Of a stretch of DNA of 64,000 bases, positions 56,796 to 64,000 are shown piece by piece; positions within the stretch are counted from its first letter, which is position 1; the number at the start of each line of letters is the position of its first letter. Position numbers and translations under genes: made by a program. Origin of the DNA: Gnetum montanum (Eukaryota > Streptophyta > Gnetopsida > Gnetales > Gnetaceae); contig MNCI01006555.1 of assembly GCA_015680685.1 (NCBI GenBank), positions 1,122,344 to 1,186,343 on the forward strand. The letters are read 5' to 3'. Below the pieces are notes generated by a model. It was not told the DNA's origin and made no database searches. It saw only the letters and a list, made by a program, of their open reading frames with translations.

Positions 56796-58518
56796 CATCA
56801 AGTTGACTCTTTTTCTTTTTTATTACCTTTTCATATTCTTTAATATATTTTCATTCTTTTATACTTTCTCTTTTCTTAATCATTTAATATTCTTTGATAT
56901 CTTTTAAATTCTTTCTCTATTTTTCCATTTTTTAAAGATCTTCATCATTTTTCTTGTACATATTTTTGTTAATTTTCCAATAAAGTGCAAGGAATATGTA
57001 AGATGTAGTTCCAATAATATGAAGATTGTCCTATATTACCAAATCATGAAGGACTAGTTTTATATACAGTCAGACCACATCATCCATACAATTATTTCCA
57101 ATAATAAGAAGTTCTTACCATGGCCATAATGATATTCTTCTTATAATAAAACTAAAATAAACTTGTAAGCATTATTCCTGGATAGAAGAGTAAAGAACCA
57201 AGTGGAAATGAAAAGGGTGTGACATCAAGGCGACTTGTGGATTCTCTAAGACGACTCACGTGAGTCTTATCCTATTATTAAGAGTGTATTATTTTCTTTA
57301 GTTATAATGAAAAATGGAAGTAAGAGGATAGTAAGTGCTACCTTACCATGTTACTAGCAAGACATGTTACCTATGTTTGAAGATAGTCCTTTGGTAAGGT
57401 CAAAATGGTAAAAATATAATAAAAGCATAGAATAAAATTTTTGGGGGTTCCACTAGAAAGACATGTTACCCATGTTTGAAGGTAGGCAGCTTCTCAAAAA
57501 CCTCAAAAATAAGTGCACTATTAATAAACTCCTTTCTTGAACAACCTCAAAACTATATTGCACAATAGTGGTAGGCTTGTGGTTGTTTGTCTTGGGATGA
57601 TACAATGTGATGTCATTGGAAATTGGTTTGGACTTGATTTGGATCCTAGATGGAAAGGTCAATGATTACTTTAACCACATGTTACATATAAAGATTCATT
57701 ATACCTATGGTAAGACACTTCACGTCCCAATTTCTATAATCCCTTCTAATCTCATTCCACTTCATTAGTATATTTAATCATAATTTTATGATTTTGTATA
57801 ATATAGTTTTATTTTACCAATTTGGTGATACTAACATGTGTGTTTTACAATATAGGTATGTTCTACATTCAACTCCTTAAGTGCCTACAGACACTTATAA
57901 GCGTGGCTATACAAGGGCACTAAGGACTAAAGCCTACTTTGGGGAGGACCCACTTGTATAACTCTTGTACCTCATACATGACAACCAATTCCACATCATT
58001 TTGTGCCTCCAAACATTCTAGCTCCTAAAGATTAGTTCCCACAAAGTTTTATAATGCATTTATATGTTAAGAATCCTTTGTCCATCTCACATATATCCAA
58101 TAAACTTTCATTAACTGAGATTCCTTCCTTATGATTTTGGAATGCCATTTTTTTGAAATCCAAGCACCATCTATGATTCAAGACCCTTTAGATAGTCTCT
58201 ATATCTTTCAAACAATCTACTTGACTCAATTTTCCCATGAAAATTCATTAAAAAATTCAAAATTTTTCAATGGTGATGTCATAACTATGATGTCATATGG
58301 CCTACACCATCAAAGCTAAAATTGTGCACATATAAAAATAGTATATATATGTGTGTGTGAATTAGAGAAATTTTCATTCTATCATTTAATAGTAAGAGGA
58401 GTTTTTCTAGTTTTTCTAAGCTCTAGCAACCAAACTTCTTGACACCATAGCTTCCTTACTACAACTCGAATTTGAGAAATTCTTGAATCCTAATGATCCC
58501 AAAGTGCTCAACTTAGTC
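56796..58518 (+). other. 3' noncoding region of element F
   Basis: T-rich start, then AT-rich DNA with the family block at 57913-57955 (CTACTTTGGGGAGGACCCAC) and a TA/TG microsatellite at about 58337-58360. No gene recognised. Confidence 0.7.
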
Positions 58519-58527
58519 ATGGGGGAG
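58519..58527 (+). other. Polypurine tract, element F
   Basis: ATGGGGGAG in the context TTAGTCATGGGGGAGTC. The sequence beyond does not match the family LTR. Confidence 0.55.
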
Positions 58528-59077
58528 TCTATTATGTGTAGCTAGAGAAGATTAAGCAAAAATTTCCTAATGCCTAGATGATAATATAAAGGAAAAGTAT
58601 AAGGATATAGTAAAAATATTGCAACAAACAAAACAAATTGAAGCCAAAGAACTTAACCCATTCTTGTAGGTAACCATACCAACCATTTAAGGGCATAATA
58701 AATGAGAAAAGGATAACTATGAAAATTCATAATAATTAAAGATATAACAATTAGGGGTTTCTTTTTGAAATTTCTCTAACTATACAATCATCATAAGACC
58801 ATGAATGATAAAAAAGATAAGGACTTAATCAAACCAAAAATATGGAAAGGATTATGAACCATTAAAAACCAATTTGAATTCCTTGGTAACCTTAAATCTT
58901 TAATTATTGCAGATGGCTCCAAATTGACCTATAGTAGAAGGAACTTTATAGCATGGTAGCAAAATAACAAGAGGCAATGGGAGAGGCTAAGTAGGAGAAC
59001 AAAATTTGTAGGCTAAGCATGCATAGTAGGAGGCTCAATTGTTCAACATTCACCAACAGGATCTTGCAATGGAATAG
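58528..59077. other. Unassigned old repeat between elements F and G
   Basis: About 550 bp without a gene, sharing several short blocks with 45751-46080. It may be a decayed LTR or leader of an unidentified family. Confidence 0.35.
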
Positions 59078-59907
59078 TGATGAGCCGCGAGGTACCCCTA
59101 CGCCCAACCATACAAATATGAGCGTTCATGCACGATCCGGTCGAACTCCATGGACAGGCTAGTTGTGGTATCTAGACAGTTACACGTTGATCGTAGTTCG
59201 CTATCTTCCCACCTGGACTAGTATTGCTTTGTCATGTATGGTTTAGTCCAGAGTGAAGCATATGATGTGATCCTAAACTAATGCTACTCCTAGAGACAAT
59301 GGAAGATAATATTAATTAAACCTTATGAGCAATAGGAAATCAGTCTAAGCTAGCCTAAGTGCGATGAGTATCTGTTCCTTAATCATCTGTACACATCTTG
59401 GACCTCGTGCACAACTACTACTGGGGTTACCAAGCATAGATCCTAGGTACACTACTAGGTTGCCAAGTAGTCACACTTAAATGCTCGTGATTAAGTCGTA
59501 CTCATTTCGCATTTCACAATAGGAATAGTAAATGATGATAAATAAATATTAACTAAGAAAGCAATAAATAACAATAACAATTAAATAATTAAAACTAAGT
59601 GAATGCTACAATGATGAAGTAATCTCGATCTTTATTTTCGATGATGTGCATGTCCAAGTATGTCACACTCGAATAATGGTACCTTACAATTACAAGCATC
59701 ACACTGCAGGCATGCATTGGGAAAATAATCCAACTCCTATGGAAACAAACTGAAAGAGTCTAGCTACAAATGAAAAAAGGATGCCTAAATTAGGTGGAGG
59801 GTGCTCTTATTTATAGGCCAGGATAGGTGGCTACATAAACAGGGCCCCGTCAACATGGCCGCGTATACGTGACCCCGTCAACACATCAACTTAATGACAC
59901 TTCATCA
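59078..59907 (-). repeat. 3' LTR of element G
   Basis: 830 bp; on the reverse strand it starts TGATGAAGTG and ends GCGGCTCATCA. TATA box CTATAAATA at 59808-59816. It lacks the GATATC palindromes of A and C; U3 instead has CGTATACG and GACGGGG-type runs. The tract CGTGGGGATA precedes it. Confidence 0.9.
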
Positions 59908-61800
59908 TATCCCCACGACTGAGTAAAAAATCATCCTTGAGTCAAAGTGAGAAACAAGCTCAATTGAATACACAGTGGATAGGTATGAGATTATTGACTA
60001 ACTAGAAATTTATTCATAATGTAGTGGAGAATTAAAAAAAATTTGGACACAGACACAAAAGACAAAACTTGCAGAACTCATGGGGTTCCCGGTAGTGGTG
60101 GCTCCTTCATGAGTGCCTTTCCTTTGTCCTGTGCATCAGGCATCTGAGAGTGATACCATTGAAGAAGCACCTAACGTTTCTCCTCTTCTATTTGAGGATT
60201 ATGAGCCATCCATGCTGATGTTCCAATGTTTGATGGAGTCAACACTTTTCATGAACAAAGCAACTGCAGGAACACTTGATTAGCCTTGACATGCCATGCC
60301 ACAAATAGCCATTGTTCCTCTTCATAGGCTTGGGCCATGACCTCTCCTCCCTTTACTTAGATAGATTATGTAGTAATAGGAATTTCATGATGGACTTTTA
60401 CTCTGCATGTTTTGCATGAGGTCCTCAGCCTCTGCCTCCACTAGGTCGTTCGGTTGCACCGTGAGAAGGTCCTCCTTGTTGTCTTCTTTTAGGGGCCATC
60501 TATAATCACATAAAGATAAATTGTTAGTAAGGTTATTGAAAAAATTTTAATGATTTCATACCTTACTCATTGCCTTTAATAAATGTTGAATTCTTTACTT
60601 AGTATGATTGTAGAGTTAGAAAGTTTTCAAGGAAGTTGCCCTAAAAGTTTAATGTCGGACCTAGTTTTGAGGAACGTTTGATAAAATAATGACAAAGGAA
60701 AGAATAGATTTGGAAATGAAATACTCGGAGGGTATAAGATGATGTGGTGGTGTGAAAAAAGTACAAATTACAAAATTCATGCAAGTGGATCCTCCCCACA
60801 GCAAGTTCCAACCTATATGCCCTTGCGTAACCACACCTTAAGATGTCCGTAGGAATTAGAAGGGTTAAATGTAATCTATACCAATTCAACAAAACACATA
60901 CATGTTGATACCACCATGATGAGGTATGAATTCAATGCTATACAAGACACGAGTCAAAAATACATGAACCGCGAGATGAAATGAATCGGAGAAGGGATTG
61001 CAGAGACTGGGACGTGAGGTAACTGACTCAAGGCACAATGAATCCTATGTGTAAAGCATGATTAACATGTCATTAACCTGTTGTTCCAAGATCAGGACCA
61101 CGTCCATTCCTCTAATCAGTGACATTGCATTGTTTCATCCCATGATGAACAACTACAAGAGTACCATAACAAAAAGGCGTACGATCACTTGGCGTTTTGT
61201 TCAAGGAAGGAGTTATTTTTGTTTTGTGGCACTTCCTTTTTCTTCTTTTTTTCTCTTTTCTCTCTTTTTATTTTATTTTTTCACTTTACTGAATCCAAAG
61301 ATATCGCCAACCTTCAAGCATGGATGCATGTCTTTCCAGTGGGACCCCCTAGAACACCATTTGAATTTTGAGTGCCCATTTGATTACTCTTACTCCCATT
61401 TTTTGTTAGATCTATAAGGATCTTAGTACAACCACGTTGCATGATAACTCCCATAGAGGTCACCAAAGAGAATTCGCAAGTCCCCTTGATGTCACATCCT
61501 AATAATTCCCTCTTGGTCCATCCTTCTTCATTCTAGGTACAATGAACACAAAATTAATTTTAAGTTTTAAGAATGTCAAGAATACCACTGTACCCAAGAA
61601 CAGAACCTCTTATTTATAGAATGGCTGAGTGGGTGTAATGGGCACACCATCCAAATAATTGCTCACTCGAGACTCGATAGCATAGAATAACACCTCAACC
61701 AACAAGCCACATGAGTGTTTTATTCATGGATGAGATTACTCATAAAAAGATAAAAAGACAAAAAAGATAAAACAATAAATTAAAAGGTGAAAAACTGGAA
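59908..61800 (-). other. 3' noncoding region of element G
   Basis: Shares the family blocks with A and C, for example 60782-60826 and 61470-61500 (reverse of GATGTCACATCC). A T-rich tract lies at 61229-61280. No gene recognised. Confidence 0.72.
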
Positions 61801-63849
61801 AACAAAAAGTTGAAAAATTAAACAAACAGAAAAACATTTATTAATTCTATGTTGTTAGAATGGAGGATACCTCCCATAACTAAATGGTTGAGCATGGCTA
61901 GAATTAATAAATGGAAGGTGGGGATCCTTGCATGTTGAAAATATTGGAACCTAGTCATACTTACCCCATTGGGGTTCACACACCTGATTAGAGTTGACAT
62001 AGTGGGGCAAGTTATACGATGTGGTTAATTTATAAGGAGTTGACCCACTATGGTACTTGTGAGCATAATATGATATGCAAGGATCAACATGTCTCCCCAT
62101 GTGGCAATATTCATTAGGCCCCATGGTTGTTGGAGTATTGAGTGGTGGACTTGATAAGGTAACATGAGGCATTGGGTTCGAAGAGGAAGATGCACCATAA
62201 TGTTGGATTTGTGCTGAGTTGGCGAATGTAGTGGTTTCTGAACTGTGGTGTCCCTTTCGATGGTCACGTCTAAAGAAGGGATGCCTTCAATGTTCTGAAG
62301 AACCTCCACTGTTGTTGATAGTAGTAGCACAAGTAATGTTTGCGGGTTGGTGCTGTGGTGCAAAATATTCTGGCATAGTTGGCGGTGATGTAGAAGGTGA
62401 TGAAGTACGAGAATATTGAGGTTGAGGAGAAGTGTAAGGCACATGAGGTGGTGATCTTGTTGGAGAGGACATGGGTGGATAGTACTTGGGAGAATGATAA
62501 CGATGAGGTGAGGTAGAGGATGCTGATCCCATTGGAGAAACAGGGTGTTGAACATAATAAGCATTTGGTATTAGGACATATGAAGGGTATTGTCCAGTTG
62601 GCGGTGGCCTCCCCCATGACTGAGTTTTTTGCCACTGTGGTTGAACACAGTATTTTTTTACGAACTCTGGATGTAACATTCCTCCCCAATTCTCATGTAA
62701 ATGTGACAAGATTGGACATTGACCTTTGGGGTGATCAGACAAGAAAATATTACATTGATATGTATGATTGGAAGTTGAGTTCTTATCCCTATTCTCTTCT
62801 ACCCTTTGTTTCGATTGTCACGTGGTGTCCTGTCCTATTTCTCGATTTGGCATTGTTCGTCCTCTAATAATGTTGGCATATTCTCCACATCTTTTATGTA
62901 CCCAGTCTGTCATCTTATTAATCTTTGCCTCAATTTCATCTAGTTATTGGATTGGAAAAGATGATTCCACCTTCTTAAAGTGAGTTGATTTCTCCTGTTC
63001 ATGATCATGGACCCTTGTTAAGTTGAGATTGTGGTCCTGTTGAGAACCTTCAACATTATCCCATTTAGTTATTTCTCCTTCTTCTTTTGCTATCCACTTA
63101 ATAAGCTCTTAGAGTTTATGGGTTTGTAGCTCATATAGTTGACCTTGGGTGTGCATCCCTAGGGTCTCCCTTGTTTCATTACGAAGCCCATCTATGATAT
63201 GGTACATTAGCCTTTCCTCAGAGAACCCATGGCCTGGGCAATTGTTTAACATTGCATAATATATTTCTAAGGTCATGTCCAAGGGTTCATGTTGCACTTG
63301 TTTCCATTCTTGGATTTGTTTCCTCAAGGCTGACACTCTCACATAGGTTTGATATCTTTCATTAAAAAGTTCTACCATTGTCGGCCAACGTTGAATTGAA
63401 TTTGGTTTTAACGATCTATACCATACTTTTTCTTGGCCAATTAGTGTCAAAGGAAAGAGCTTAAGCTTTTGCCACCCATTATCAATATTGTTCCATGTAT
63501 AGGCATCGTAGAAGGCTTGTAAATGTTGTTGCTGATCTAAATCATAGCCTTCTAAAAACTTGGGAAAGTTGTTTAAATTAAGCACGGGTAGACTACTTTC
63601 CTTACGATGCCTGCGGGATATTCGAACAACCTCCTGTATTTCTATTAAGCTTGTAGTGGCCAGTAGGGGTTCATCATCACTAGGTATGTTATGCTTTCAT
63701 GCATCGGGATGATGTTGTCTTTGTTTATGTTTATAAGAAACCCCCACTTCAGGTTGCATACTCCAATCTTCATTGTCATAATATTCGTTGGTTCTCCAAT
63801 GAATTGCCTCACTAGATGTGGCATTATTATAGTCTTGTAGGAGAGACAT
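61801..63849 (-). pseudogene. gag: gag, element G
   Basis: Candidate start ATG at 63849-63847 (MSLLQDYNNATSSEAIHWR). A His/Lys/Gln-rich stretch replaces the Ser/Arg-rich one of C. The capsid core (63585-63109) is one uninterrupted frame: NLNNFPKFLEGYDLDQQQHL, WQKLKLFPLTLIGQEKVWYR, then PGHGFSEERLMYHIIDGLRN. A zinc knuckle remnant near 62740-62760 reads CNIF then H and C, the second Cys being Phe. The C-terminal part (62287-62742) is Pro/Ser/Tyr-rich. Fewer stops than in A or F, suggesting a younger copy or later loss of constraint. Confidence 0.82.
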
Positions 63850-63968
63850 GGTTGTAAACCATGTGTGACTTAATTAAATTTTAATTTAATTTCTTTTCTA
63901 AAGGAAATATCGTTAATACTTGTTACAACGATCTTGTATGATGTAACTAATCTAAATAACTAGCACCA

Positions 63969-63986
63969 TCCCTGGCAACGGCACCA
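63969..63986 (-). other. Primer-binding site, tRNA-Asp type, element G
   Basis: Reverse-strand TGGTGCCGTTGCCAGGGA, one base from the LTR, closest of the four Athila-like sites to the expected tRNA-Asp complement. Confidence 0.85.
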
Positions 63987-63987
63987 A

Positions 63988-64000
63988 TGATGAGCGACGA
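63988..64000 (-). repeat. 5' LTR of element G, first bases only
   Basis: TGATGAGCGACGA on the forward strand is the reverse complement of the LTR 3' end. Confidence 0.8.

Larger units (their letters stand above)
50790..58527 (+). mobile_element. Element F: heavily decayed Athila-like element
   Basis: Forward-strand copy with a 5' LTR, PBS, gag, protease, RT, RNase H, integrase, 3' noncoding region and polypurine tract. Order and sequence match element A, but the A/T content and number of stops are higher, so it looks older. No 3' LTR was found after the polypurine tract. Confidence 0.85.
59078..64000 (-). mobile_element. Element G: gag-only Athila-like element, 5' LTR outside window
   Basis: Reverse-strand element: 3' LTR 59078-59907, 3' noncoding region to about 61800, gag to 63849, PBS 63969-63986 and the first 13 bases of the 5' LTR at the window end. 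Protease, RT, RNase H and integrase are all missing; the sequence passes from the gag C-terminus straight into the 3' noncoding region near 61800-61860. The internal region is only 4.08 kb. Confidence 0.88.

Noticed and set aside
62025-62564. Leucine/His-rich reverse frame of 179 codons as a separate gene
   Set aside because: It overlaps the Pro/Ser-rich C-terminal part of gag of element G in another frame; the gag frame matches element A and explains the openness.

Overview
The window is plant nuclear DNA made almost entirely of degenerate Ty3/gypsy LTR retrotransposons, several nested or rearranged. No intact cellular gene, rRNA, tRNA or CRISPR array was recognised. Two lineages occur. Athila-like elements have LTRs of about 0.8 kb, a primer-binding site (PBS) complementary to tRNA-Asp, and an RT with FMDD. 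Tat-like elements carry an extra RNase H. The mix of giant Tat elements, heavy decay by stop codons and indels, and two one-base N joins flanked by unmerged overlaps suggests a large, gappy seed-plant assembly. A gymnosperm is plausible but is inferred, not shown.

Layout: element A (1-9039, +) is an Athila-like copy with gag, protease, RT, RNase H and integrase, all broken; its 5' LTR is cut by the window edge. 9040-11040 is AT-rich with no recognised gene. Element B (about 11040-16130, +) is a Tat-like element whose RNase H lies between protease and RT; it stops abruptly in RT. Element C (16131-22192, -) is an Athila-like copy with both LTRs that kept gag and protease but lost RT, RNase H and integrase. 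22193-23009 and 42095-42880 are two halves of an old reverse-strand coding remnant, split by element D.

Element D (23010-42094, +; 19,085 bp) is the centrepiece: a complete Tat-lineage element with two LTRs, a tRNA-Asn-type PBS, a polypurine tract and a perfect 5-bp target duplication ATATG. Between its protease and RT lies an antisense multi-exon gene (29946-34187, -). Several of its introns have good GT/AG sites and matching phases. Its first part resembles an FCP1/NIF-type HAD phosphatase and its last part is a probable coiled coil. The module sits between minisatellite arrays with a shared TAAACT core, and occupies the place where Ogre-type Tat elements carry an intron between pro and pol.

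Downstream are element E (42881-45750, +; Athila-like integrase plus 3' region only), about 5 kb of AT-rich old sequence with a decayed LTR related to that of B, element F (about 50790-58527, +; heavily decayed Athila-like copy with all domains) and element G (59078 to the window end, -; a gag-only Athila-like derivative). Working together: A and F represent pol-bearing copies of the same Athila-like family, while C and G are internally deleted forms that keep the packaging parts (LTR, PBS, gag) and would have needed pol supplied in trans.
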